Shown: positions 35,845-46,150, counted from the stretch's first letter. The stretch: 64,000 nucleotides of DNA from Sclerodactyla briareus (GCA_026419785.1 JAODTK010000699.1:221001-285000); one strand, 5' to 3'. Notes: a model not told the origin generated them from the sequence alone. Made by a program: numbers and translations.

Positions 35845-36667
35845 CTTTGGTTTCCCCCCTTCTAACCTCTTGGACTGCAGTTTTCTTACCGGTCGCTCTA
35901 TCTCTGTTCGGGTTGAATGGTGCTCTCTCCGAGACCTTCCGTATCAATGATGGTGTTCCTCAAGTTTGTGTTTTCCTCCTACACTCTTTCTCATTTTTTA
36001 TCATTGATCTTCTTAGCTCTACCTTCTATGGTATTCCGTCATTTGTGATGATTCTACCCTTCACCACTTGTGCTTTCCTCGCCCCGAAGCGGACCGATTT
36101 TGTCTACAACGCGTTCCCTAGTTCCAAGCAGCTGAACAATGATCTTATTCGATTTTGGAACTGGGGCCCTGCAATCGTGTTACCTTCACCAATCAAAACT
36201 CAAACTTGCTGATTTCTGGTCGCGTGTTCTGATGCACCAGCTTTTTCATGGCTGACCAGATTCCTCCCTCAGTCCTACTTCTCTTAATATCCTTGTATGG
36301 AAATCAGAACCAACCTGTCCTGGAACTCCATATCAAGTCTATCGCTACTAATTCTTCTAGAAAGTTGGGCTCTTAGTCGCACAAGGAAATACTCACCCAC
36401 AACAGCTACTTTGCTTTACAATCCCAATTTCGCTCCCTAATGAAATGGTTGCCATATTTGGGGTGGGGCTTCGCCATCTCCTCAGTGTCCTTATCGTGTT
36501 CAAGAAAGGCCCTTCGTCTCATCAACGATGAGCATCTTACCCTCCTCACTGACTCTCTACGCCATCGCAGATCTGTATCACTCTCTGGCCTCCTTTACCG
36601 TTACTTTTATGGTCAATGTTCTTCTGAGCTTGGGGATGCTGTGTCCTCCTTTACTCGAGATTACTGC

Positions 36668-36705
<38 letters not shown>

Positions 36706-36985
36706 ACTCGCTCTTCTTCTTCCAGCCATCCCGTTTCGTTGCATCTTCCACGTCAACGCACCGAAACCTATGCTCGCTCCTTTTTTCCTCGACTCGCGTG
36801 CCTGGAATAGGCTTCCTCGGTATTTATTTTCCTCCTGATTTTGACCTCCACCGGTTCAAGAGTAATCAACAGCGGATCTCTTCCTCTTTCTTTTAGTTTC
36901 TTTGCTTGGGGGTTGCCTTTTGTTTATGGCAATTATGGGTTCGCCCTTCCTCATGTCACTTGTTTAAAGAAAAAAAAAAAAAATG
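35845..36985 (+). mobile_element. CR1/L2-like non-LTR retrotransposon, RT 3' half with tail
   Basis: Frames give, in order: FLTGRSISVRVEW near 35881, INDGVPQVCVF near 35944 (the GVPQGS box, damaged), FIIDLLSSTFYGI near 35997 (INDL box), a diverged catalytic region near 36043, NSNLLISGRVLM near 36200, RKALRLINDEHLTLL near 36505, HRRSVSLSGLLYRYFYGQC near 36563, and DFDLHRFKSNQQRISSSFF up to 36896. These are the ordered landmarks of the RT palm, thumb and C-terminal domain of this group. A 3' UTR with GGGTTGCCTTTTGTTTATGG leads to a 14-A tail at 36970-36983. The element is 5'-truncated, frameshifted, and interrupted by 35 A at 36669-36703. Confidence 0.85.
36669..36703 (+). repeat. 35-A tract inside the RT domain
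   Basis: An uninterrupted A run splits the RT C-terminal region between SSFTRDYCQ and the following Ser-rich stretch. Flanking homology resumes on both sides. It produces spurious poly-Lys frames. Confidence 0.95.
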
Positions 36986-37002
36986 GCGTCGGTCGTGCAA
37001 GA

Positions 37003-37165
37003 TCGGAAGAAAGAGGAAGGGAACGAGAGAAGGGAGGAAAAGAGGGGAGGAGGAAGTGAAGAGGAAAAGAGGAGAGGGAGGAAAAGAAGAAAAGGGGCGG
37101 GAAAGGAAAAGGGAAATTAATGGAGTGAAGGAAAGAAGGGAATGGAAGTTGAATGAAATAAAACA
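37003..37165. repeat. Purine-rich (GGAAA/GAGG) tract
   Basis: About 150 bp of almost pure A/G on the plus strand directly after the retrotransposon tail. The Lys/Glu/Arg- and Pro/Phe/Ser-rich frames here are artefacts. Such polypurine tracts can form triplex DNA. Confidence 0.8.
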
Positions 37166-37559
37166 AGGATGCCAGACTTTATTAGCGGCTATTTCGACTT
37201 TTGGCTCTTCAGCGTCGCAAGGAATGGCACGAACGTCGGAAAAATAGATAATGTGACGGCCTCGATCGCCGTCGGTGTAATTGGACGAGTGCCCGAGTCT
37301 GTCGGCATTTCGGAAAAAGGGTAAATGAAGGCGTTTGTTAATCTTTTGACCACTCTAATTTTCATGATTTTTTGGGCAGTTCTTTTGACAGTTTTTTGTT
37401 TCCTATTTGAGCCATTTGAGCATTTTTGCTGAAAACCAATAGAAAGAATTTCCCCGACTCAACAATGAAACCGCGGTTTAGAGGCGGTAACAGCCAGTGG
37501 CAAAAGTGCCAAAAGTGGAAAAATTGTCTGCATTTGTACTAACTGGCTGAAATTTGATC

Positions 37560-37935
37560 CAATGCCCTTGAAGTGTCAAATTTTGCGCGCTTTCGCGCGA
37601 GTGTGTATCGATGTTCTGCTTCATCCCCACGAGCGGCAATAAAACTCGCCACAGTTTAGGCTTCGGGCATGAATTTTTCGGCGTCCAAATTTAGAGTGTC
37701 CCGCGTCGTACTTGGTTGAGGGGGTCCGAGTAATTACTTGAACGCCCAATTTTGCTGAAAACATTGCACCAGATTGCCTCTGAGGACGTTTCAATATTCA
37801 AATTTTACAAAGGGGAGAGACCCCCCTCACCCCCTTATAACCTCTCCCCCATATCGGTCACATTGCAGATCCGTCGTCAAAACATAAAAAAAAAAAATCA
37901 AAAAAAAATCGCTACGCCAGGATTTTACTGTTTGT
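37560..37935. repeat. Dispersed MITE-like repeat, copy 3
   Basis: It carries TTTTGCGCGCTTTCGCGCG near 37582, AGATTGCCTCTGAGGACG near 37772, CAAAGGGGAGAGACCCCCC near 37808, and ends ATCGCTACGCCAGGATTTTA. The order parallels 1395-1768 (GATTTCATCTGAGGG, CAAAGGGGAGGGGGACACC, CCTGGCAGAACGCCAGTGG). A further G-run/C-run fragment is at 38362-38425. Confidence 0.5.
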
Positions 37936-38600
37936 GAGAAGCACTGTGGGCATGAGTCACACCCGTTTGTTATATTAGGTGAAGTACTCAATTTAACTTT
38001 GCAAACTTCACTGCTCCTTCCGCCATATATGTGTGACCACGTTCATGCGTGATCCGTTCGCGGACCCATGCGATTTTGCGGCCATTAAATCTCTCTTCGA
38101 ATTCGCATTAGTAACACTTGTTGGGGCAGCGTAAGCCTGCCTATCTTTACAGAACGTAGGTACAGAATTCTCGGGGTTATTTTTTTCAGGTGTAATCGAC
38201 TGCAATATGACTGCCTGGAAAAATTGTCATGCATTTATTAATTTTTCCAGAAATTTATGGATTTTGTCAAAACTTTTGACGTAGATACACTACAAGTGTA
38301 TCAAATTGTCGCACCATTCCATTTTGCATCTAAGCATTATTAATGACTCCAAAAATCGCACTAAGGGGAGGGGGAACCCCCTCTCCCATGTCATACATCC
38401 AAGTCAAATCTGCCCCCCCCCCCATCGTATACCTGGCCGCCGCCCCTAACTATAGATTGTTACTGTCAGTAGTTGTCTGTTTGGTTTCTCGCTCATAAGA
38501 TAGCCAACTATATCATTCGTAGAAAAACTATAATCTATATTTGAACAATGCTATACCTATATTCCTTGATGCATTAATTCTCCTTTCGGAGATGAAATTC
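37936..38600. other. No supported gene
   Basis: Short frames only. A GGGGAGGGGGAACCCCCTCTCC hairpin-like word near 38364 belongs to the MITE-like family above. Confidence 0.4.
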
Positions 38601-38689
38601 GATACATTCCGACCTGAATATTTATTAGTACCCAAATATTGGTAGTAGCGAGGCTTCTATGTCGTATATATGGAATTTGAGAAACGTGG

Positions 38690-38815
38690 CAATCATGGTG
38701 AAATATAGACAGAGAGGCGGGGAAGGCTCATGGCTCCACCGGGATTCGAACCCCGGACCTCTTCTTCTCCTCTAAGTTTGAAGAGGGGTCCACTCGATAT
38801 TGCGCATATTCACAT
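38690..38815 (-). repeat. tRNA-derived SINE fragment, minus strand
   Basis: The minus strand reads GGGGTTCGAATCCCGGTGG, an intact B box with T-stem, followed by GAGCCATGAGCCTTCCCCGC. The A-box side (minus-strand upstream, near 38800) is not clear. No full tRNA fold. Confidence 0.5.
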
Positions 38816-39340
38816 ATTCATATAACAGATACTACAGATACTGATTGCATTGACCAAGTATTCTATCCAACCTATAGGAGGTTATTCATTTTCAAGTTTA
38901 TGCAAAAGCTCAATAGGCTTTTTGAATGTCTTAAAGGATCAATTCCTAAACATCCAGTCACGGCACCAGTCCTCAGAATCTGAGAGTATACCCTTTAATT
39001 AAATGGAAAATGACTCTTTGGAGGCATACCGTATTCCCTCTAAATCCATAAGCGGCCTCGAACTTTTTTCAGGGGCTGACGTGCTTGATGGCACAATCGG
39101 AGGCATCATTCAGATACGTCAGTAATCTCAGTGATGTCTGAAAACGGATAGGCAGAGTTTGGGTATCGCATCGCAAAATATGAAATTTTCAACTGTAACT
39201 GACTTCAAGTTTTCTTTTTGACATAGTAACTTCCTCAGAGGAGACCCAATATGGTACAGCGCTCGCCAGCATAGTTCACTATAGCAGTCCATTATAGCAC
39301 GTGTACCTTGTAATGAGCACCTTAGCCGTCCCCGGAGCGA

Positions 39341-39348
39341 GTGGACAC
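39341..39348. repeat. 8-bp target site duplication, left
   Basis: GTGGACAC directly precedes the CAG terminus of the hAT-like element. An identical copy is at 41449-41456. Confidence 0.85.
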
Positions 39349-39359
39349 CAGACTTGTAG

Positions 39360-39540
39360 TACTCGAGTACGTACTCACACTCGAGTCCGTACTCGGTACG
39401 AATTTCCTTTACTCGTACTCTTACTTGAGTACCTGGCCTCAGTACTCATACTCGTACTCGCACTCGTACTCAAGTACCTGGCCTCAGTACTCATACTCGT
39501 ACTCCGCCTGATCTTTATCGTACTCATATCGCGTACGAGT
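39360..39540. repeat. (TACTCG)n-type subterminal array, left
   Basis: Imperfect hexamer array with ACTCGAGTAC and GTACTCATACTC variants and two copies of AAGTACCTGGCCTCAGTAC-like text. Confidence 0.85.
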
Positions 39541-40189
39541 TTCTTCATTCTTGCTGGTATTCTCGCAATTATCCTTGTTATAGGTGACACAAATTGAATA
39601 AACCGAATATTTTCTCTCCGAATGACCTTAGGAAGAGACTTAGGACTATTTTGTTGTGTATTTTATGTGTGTATGTGTGCGGATTGCGCCACACTTTCTC
39701 GTAATACGACATCTACTGAACCATGCGGCTATTAGCAATGACCATTTGTTTGAGTTTGGTGTACTTAATCGTGATTAATTTTTGGCCACCACAGATATTT
39801 GTATATCGTCTAATTTGCATACCCTGTATGTGTGAGTGTGAAGCCTGTTTTGTGAACACGATAACCAACCCGAACCGACCTGGATGCCGATCCTAATAAT
39901 GGTGTGTGCATTGCTTACCTCATAATTAGAATATCGGTCCACTTTGGGTAAGATCGAAGGTCATCACTGCGAGTCCTCATTAACACTACACCAGAGGCGT
40001 AAACTAGATATTTTTGTTCTTGGGGGGTGAGGTGGTAGTCGGTCCAGGGGAAGTGGTGAATACCGATACAGAGCCTCGCCCTCCCTAAGGCAATGATGCC
40101 ATTTATAGCCACACATTATTTGTGGAATAACGGCTGTAACTTCTACCGAACCGAACCAAAAGCCCAAACCCACATTCCCAACGAAGTAA

Positions 40190-40870
40190 CTTGATCCATT
40201 CAGGTGGGGCCCAGTATTGTGTCAACAGGGCTAAAATTGGCCGAAAAATCAGTTTTTCACCATTTTTTCACACAAAAAAAAACCTCCGCTAACACTAAAC
40301 GATAGCGTCTAGTCCCCCCATGAGAATGCAGTACCCAAATCAGATTGATTGCATCAAGTGTTCATTTTATCGTGTCCACGAGTTTTTTGAACTTTTCCTT
40401 CTCGTGACCTCCAGATACCTTTGACCTGATCAGACAATATGGATCCGTACTATCATGGAACCACACACCAAGTAGGAGCTCAATCCCTCAGCCTCAGTGG
40501 GGTCAAGTTATTGTTTTCCAAAATCTAATATTGTCCAAAGACAGTTTTCACAATTCCCTTTTTTTAAACCAGAATCTGAACCCTGCTCTACACTGAAACA
40601 TACGGGTCCTTGTACTCCTTGGCCCCTGAAAGCCTGATGCCAAATTTCACGACAACAATTGCCTTCTGGACTTAGCGTGTCCACAAGGTTCCCAGATCCA
40701 CTTCTGTGACACTCTGGTGACCTCTGGTGACCTGGATGACCTATGACGTGACCCTTAAACACTAGAGATCATGTACTTATCATGGGGAACACACATACCC
40801 TATGAGCTTCATCTACTCCAGGTGGGGTCGAGTTATCGGTGTCCCACAAGCCAGACGTCACATATATATC
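40190..40870. repeat. Copies of the 310-bp dimeric repeat inside the hAT-like element
   Basis: CAGGTGGGGCCCAGTATTG (40202), CAGTGGGGTCAAGTTATTG (40494) and CAGGTGGGGTCGAGTTATC (40818) mark three unit starts spaced about 295-325 bp. At 40718-40749 TGACCT recurs with spacers of 4, 3 and 1 bp (last half-site TGACGT). Confidence 0.8.
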
Positions 40871-41221
40871 ACCATACCCCACCAACACACCCTGCATGAC
40901 TGCTAGGTTCATGCTGTCGTCCAGGATAAAAGGGGTATTTGTGTTATTTTTGTTCCATCTTTGGTCATGGGGGGAGGGGGTCAGCCCGAGGCCCTCCCCT
41001 TGCGTACGCAACTGCACTACACTTGACTTAGCCGCTAATTCGCGACTGTGCTTCCGATATGGTATAATCGACCAGCAGGCCCATACTAGACAGTCGCAAT
41101 GCATTGAAAAGTTTGCCTACATGCTTCAAGTAGAGTCAAAAGGATATTGACAAACGCATTGATGTCTTCGTTCAGTGCTCCCACCTGGGCCCTTGTTACA
41201 CAACATGTTACACAACGTTGT

Positions 41222-41425
41222 GACTTTGTGATGTATTGTCTCGTACTCTCTCATGAACTTTAGACCTCGTACTCTAAAAACTCGTACTCATGTGTTTGTA
41301 CTCGTACTCGTACTCGTACTCTGACTATCGAAAAATGTTGTACTCGTACTCGTACTCGTACTCACGTTCTGTACTCGTACTCATACGCGTACTCTGGCAT
41401 TGTTCGCGTACTCATACGCACTCTC
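41222..41425. repeat. (TACTCG)n-type subterminal array, right
   Basis: Includes nearly pure GTACTC repeats near 41300-41325 and 41340-41365. Same strand orientation as the left array. Confidence 0.85.
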
Positions 41426-41448
41426 ATTTGTAATCCACTACAAGTCTG

Positions 41449-41456
41449 GTGGACAC
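41449..41456. repeat. 8-bp target site duplication, right
   Basis: GTGGACAC directly follows the CTG terminus, identical to 39341-39348. Confidence 0.85.
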
Positions 41457-41865
41457 TAACCAACATTTTCCTTCAAACTGCATTGTGAACAAAAGGGCAC
41501 TCCCCGGAGTTGCATATCAGCATCCATGAAAAATTCGTCTTCACGAGTTCAGAACCTTCAGAAAATTACTGCATGAAATGCCTGGGATATCTGTCTAAAC
41601 ATGCAGTTGTTGCAAATAGTGAGCAGTGGCAGCAGACGTCTAGTTCTGGTGTGAGCTTCTTGGTCAAGTCTTCCGGGCCTGTTAGGTTGAAATTTAAGTC
41701 TTCAAGGTTATCGGACACTTTTAGATCGGCTGGAGAAGATTCCATTCCGGATAGTGGTGGTCATGAATATTTTTAGCAGTCATCTCCCAAATATTTTGCA
41801 AATTTCATATCATTGGGCTACATTTCCTCCCGGGGTTTCTCGGCCGACGATGAGTGGGGAAGGGT
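41457..41865. other. No supported gene; Ser-rich open frame 41510-41776
   Basis: An 88-codon plus-strand frame without an ATG start (opens at TTG) and without a recognised domain. It lies just outside the hAT-like element. Confidence 0.35.
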
Positions 41866-42975
41866 ATTGGGGAAGGGGGTAGTGGCCGGGTGGGGAGGGG
41901 GTGGGGTGTAGTGGAGGAGGTAAGGTGACCTCTAACTTATGAGGGCTTCATAAAAGCATGCTTCCCCTTACATAGATTCCCATTTTTAACTGGATTTTGG
42001 GGGCAATGTTTCCCTACATCTTCTTGCTTTTCCCTCCTCCATTTCCCGTTCTTGACTTTTCATTTGCCCTCCGGACTGTGCTTGTTAATTCTTATCTTCT
42101 CTCGAGGAATAATCACTAAACAGCACACCACCTTCACACATGGTACATCCACCAGTGTTCCCTTCAAAACAATAGACCCCATAATGTTTTCGCTTTTTGG
42201 CCAAATTCGGGGTTTCCCCTCTCTTAGCTGGATCGATCTGCCTATTCGGAATAACACATTCGTCTGTGCCTTTTATACATTTACATGAACCTGGCAGGAG
42301 TTTGATGTTATTTCTACCCAAAATATCCCTGTCTATTATTATTTGAGATTTCATCCTGTGACCGCATGTCTAAAAGTTTCGCTAACTTCACGCAACTTCA
42401 AGCAGGCATCAGCGCGAAACATTACGTCACTGGTCAGACTCCAGACTGAGTATGGAAATTGCCATGCTGGTTGGTTGTTACTCAAAACGGAGGGTGGAGT
42501 ATAACCTTGGTATAACTCTGGGCTCAGAAAAAGGGTGTGAAGTGTAGTTACCAGTGCTATTTTTGGCCCAATTCCGTATTTTGACAGGGGAAAACCTCAT
42601 GTGGAGTTCAACTGACTTAGGCTAGGCCTAGGCTATAGTATACTCGTTCTACCCAGGCCTTGGCTAGATGACTGTTGCTTGAAGAGGTAATTCACACTGT
42701 TTATCTGTAACATTAGGCCAAGGCTGGCTAAATTGGCATGATGTATAATGCAGCCATGTCTAACTGGATGTATGAGATTAATGTTAGGAATTGGGGGGTG
42801 GGGTAGGATGGGGTGTAGGGTTCATTCCAATTTCAAATCCCAATCTTTTCGGACCAACACCTAAACCTGAACCTCACTAACACCTTTGGCGAGGCCACCT
42901 CATTGCTGACCCCGACACCCACGGGCACCCCACTATAGGGAACCCCTCAGTGAATAGTTCTCAAACACCATATCC

Positions 42976-42989
42976 GTTACCATAGCAAC
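42976..42989 (+). promoter_or_regulatory. X-box match (RFX-like)
   Basis: GTTACCATAGCAAC fits the X-box consensus. The partner half-palindrome and TATA part were lost in this block, which jumps to CGGGACCGATGAGAT. Confidence 0.4.
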
Positions 42990-43723
42990 CATTGCTCGGG
43001 ACCGATGAGATTAAAAAATGTGCCCATGCAAGGCAGACATTGGATTATATTGTATGAATGATTTATTATGAGCTTGTACCAATTGAATTTCACAGTTGGT
43101 TCCAATTTCGCTGCTCAAATATGATCTAAGGTTTCGAAATGGGCAGCCAGTCCCAAAATAACCTATTTCAGGCCTCTTAGTGTGGATCACTGGCTTCGAG
43201 TGAGCCACATTGGGTTGAAATATAATTACTTCTATTCAGTTAGAATGGTTCGGGTCAGATTCCATGTACAGTATAATCCCCAAATTCTTACGTTACCATT
43301 CCGTGCACGCTAACCCCTGGGAATCTCCAGCACCAGGTTTGTCTTGGCGCGATTTTGAATGACGTGGTAACTAATCGATGTGAGAATCACTTGAATTCTC
43401 CCGCCCCTCTGAGAAATGGGCTAATTGCCCTTTTACCCCAATGGCCTTTTTACTCCCCTGAATTCCATTTTTTTAAGAAATGTGTCCATTGGAGGGTAAA
43501 TGTGTTTTGACTATTAGGAGTATGCAAAGTGACCTTTTACGGCCACCTCAAAGTAAGATATTTGGCGAAAACCACCATCAAATCTGACGGACACGCAACG
43601 CACACACAAACGCACAACACAAACGACCCTTTGCGAGTGCACCTCAATTGCTTGGCCCCACCCGTCCCCCATGGTACCCCACTATAGGGTCCCCTCAGTG
43701 GATATTTCTTAAGCACCACTATT

Positions 43724-43770
43724 GTTCCCATAGCAACCGTTGCTATGGCACCCCCCAACAGTATATATAG
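43724..43770 (+). promoter_or_regulatory. X-box pair plus TATA motif
   Basis: GTTCCCATAGCAAC (43724-43737) and GTTGCTATGGCACC (43739-43752) are a head-to-head X-box-like pair. TATATATAGG follows about 10 bp downstream, as at 19711. Confidence 0.4.
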
Positions 43771-43828
43771 GGAAATGGCAACGGACACAATATCTAATCT
43801 GGCCTTTCGGGACGATGAAGATAAGTGA

Positions 43829-43851
43829 GAGATCCCGAGTAGCGGGATCTC
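43829..43851. repeat. Perfect 9-bp-stem hairpin
   Basis: GAGATCCCG / AGTAG / CGGGATCTC, just after the end of repeat R copy B. Role unknown. Confidence 0.6.
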
Positions 43852-44435
43852 ATTCGGCGAAATGGGAACTACCGACTCATTCGTTTCTACATGGTACTAT
43901 TCTTCATCAAATATGTCTACGAACAGCCGTGTTCCCTCAAATTCATAGCATGAAGGCCGGCCGGGGACACCCTGTTTTGATACTTGTAACTTGTTCTAAA
44001 ATTGACACCATTCAGTCTTTCGAATTTCCGAAATATACTGTAAAAACAACAGACTTTCAATCATTCTACCATTGGAATCGTCTCAATTTTTTTGAAAAAT
44101 AATAAAAATGAGGACTAGGGCCCAAAATGTGGTTTCTCTCTGAATTTCATGTGTATGAAATTTTTTGTGTCTATCAGGAGTGTGCAAAACTTCGTCCACT
44201 CCAAAGTAGAATCCCACACAAAAGAGAAAATTTGACGAACACGAACCATCCGCCCACCCACACACCCACGCGCACGCGACGCAAAGATAACACACACATA
44301 GAATCGGATCGCGTACAGAGATAAAAAACCAGAAAGCCAAAAGGCGTAGTGATCCCTTGACTCTTTCGACAACCCATAGCAGACAAGGACAAATAGGAAA
44401 GGAGCTCATCATGGGAACATAGCGTCTGACACATT
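43852..44435. other. No supported gene; decayed CA-rich unit
   Basis: 44175-44310 resembles the (CA)n-bearing part of repeat R (AGGAGTGTGCAAAACTTCG, GACGAACACGAACC, CACACACCCACGCGCACG). Other sequence is anonymous. Confidence 0.4.
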
Positions 44436-44439
44436 TTCA

Positions 44440-46150
44440 CATTTTTCCCAAACCAACCAATAGGGTTCCTATACTCTGGATAAGATAGCTACACACTAAT
44501 TTTAAGGAGTTCAGATTGGCTCTGGACCCAACAATAGGGTTCAGTCTCATCCTGATCTCTGACCGGACCCAAAAACCATCGGGTTCATGTACTCATCATG
44601 GGGAACACACCATACCAAGGTATGAGCTTCAATCCATCCAGTGGGGTCAAGTATTGTGTTCACAAGCCGAAATGGGCCACAATATTAACTTTTCACAATT
44701 TTCTATTTTTCACAAAAAAATTACAACCCGCCGACCTATAATACCAGAAACAATAGGGTTCCTGTACTCCCCATAAGACGATACACACCCAAATTAGAAC
44801 CTGATCAGACCAACCATTCTGACTTATCGTGTTCACAAGGTTTTCAGACTTTGACCTCTGGTGACCTGACCTGACCCTAAAACAGTAGGGTTCATGGACT
44901 CATCATGGGAACACAACTACCAAGTATGAGCTCCATCTAGGTGGGGTCACGGTATCGTCGTTCCAAAGCCCAAATTGGCCAAATATTAAACTTTTCACAA
45001 ATTTCCTATTTCCGACCAAAATTCACCCCGACCGATACCTGAAACAATAGGGTTCCTGTAATTCCCCATAAGAACGCTACACACCAAATGTCAAACTGAT
45101 CGGACCAACCATTCAGACTTCATCGTGTTCACAAGGTTTTAGACCTTGACCTTGGTGACCTCAGATGACCTCTGACCCTAGACCCCAGAAACCAATAGGG
45201 TTCATGTACGTCATCATGGAAAACAACATACCAAGTATGAGCTCATCATCCAGGTGGGGTCAAGTTATCGTGTTCACAAGCAAATGGCCAAATATTAACT
45301 CTGTCACAAATTTGCCTATTTTTGACCAAAATTCACCCCCGACCTATACTAGAACAATAGGGGCCCATTCTCTCCATAAGATAAGTTTACACACCAAATT
45401 GAACCTGATCAGACCAACCATTTCTGACTTATGTGTTCACAAGGTGTCAAGACTTAACTTCTGGTGACATCAGGAGACCTATGACCTGACCCCAAAACAA
45501 TAGGGGTTCAGTACTCATCATGGGGAAACACACAGACCAGGTATGAACGTCCCTCCATGTGGGGTTGAGTTATCGTGTCCAACAAGCCAAAACGGCCAAA
45601 TTATTTGACTGTTCACAAATTTCTATATTTCCGACCCAAAACAACCCAGAACCTATACCAAAAACAATAGGGTCCTGAATCCCAAGAGAATAAAGCTGCA
45701 CACCCAATTTGAACCGGATCGACCAACCATTCTGGACTTATCGTGTGTCCCCAAGGTTTCCGACTTTGACCTCTGGTGACCTCAGATGACCTCGGACTGA
45801 CCCAAAACATAGGGTCATGTGTAACTCATCATGGGGCAACACACATACACGTATGAACTTCATACATCCATGTGGGGTTGAGTTACGTGTTAACAAGCCA
45901 ACAATTGGCCAAAATTATTGACTTTTCACAAATTCTTATTTTTGACCAAAATTCACCCCCGACCTCTACCAAAAAAATAGGGTTCCTTGTTCTCCCCATA
46001 AAGAAAGCACACACCAATTTGGACCGCGATCAGACCAACCATTCTGGATTATAGTGTTCAACAAGGTTTCAGACTGGACCTCTGGTGACTCAGGACTCTG
46101 ACCTGACCCAAAAACAATAGTGTTCATGTGACTCAAGTAACTTACGTATT
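44440..46150. repeat. Tandem array of about 310-bp dimeric repeats, about 5.5 copies
   Basis: Unit markers (GTGGGGTCAAGTATTG and variants) lie near 44641, 44941, 45255, 45559 and 45871, about 300-315 bp apart. Each unit is two diverged halves. Both halves start AATAGGGTTCATGTACTC / AATAGGGTTCCTGTACTC and both contain TTATCGTGTTCACAAG. The second half ends in TGACCT half-sites, for example TGACCT-4-TGACCT-4-TGACCT at 45767-45792 and 3, 4 and 1-bp spacing at 45147-45178. The same unit occurs inside the hAT-like element at 40190-40870. Confidence 0.85.

Larger units (their letters stand above)
39349..41448. mobile_element. Non-autonomous hAT-like DNA transposon, 2.1 kb
   Basis: The ends are a perfect 12-bp terminal inverted repeat, CAGACTTGTAGT (39349-39360) and ACTACAAGTCTG (41437-41448). 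They are flanked by the perfect 8-bp duplication GTGGACAC. CAG...CTG ends with 8-bp duplications are the hAT signature. Both subterminal zones are arrays of TACTCG-type hexamers on the plus strand (39360-39540 and 41222-41425), i.e. directly rather than inversely oriented. The middle holds anonymous sequence and just over two copies of a repeat of about 310 bp (40190-40870) that also forms an array at 44440-46150. No transposase domain (hAT C-terminal dimerisation, BED finger) is visible, so mobilisation would need a partner in trans. Confidence 0.85.
41870..43825 (+). repeat. Long dispersed repeat R, copy B (1.95 kb)
   Basis: Same-orientation partner of 18545-21130, shorter by several internal deletions but with the same order of landmarks, ending CCTTTCGGGACGATGA. 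It also carries two X-box blocks (42976 and 43724). Confidence 0.8.

Noticed and set aside
36440-36896. Two overlapping 120-130-codon frames with long poly-Lys
   Set aside because: They are pieces of one RT C-terminal domain in different frames joined by translation of a 35-A run.
36906-37247. Lys/Glu/Arg-rich 113-codon protein
   Set aside because: A polypurine tract next to a retrotransposon tail, not a gene.
39301-39597. Hydrophobic Leu/Val-rich 98-codon protein
   Set aside because: Translation of the TACTCG hexamer array of the hAT-like element.
44440-46150. CRISPR-like array
   Set aside because: Units of about 310 bp repeat along their full length with no unique spacers; eukaryotic context.
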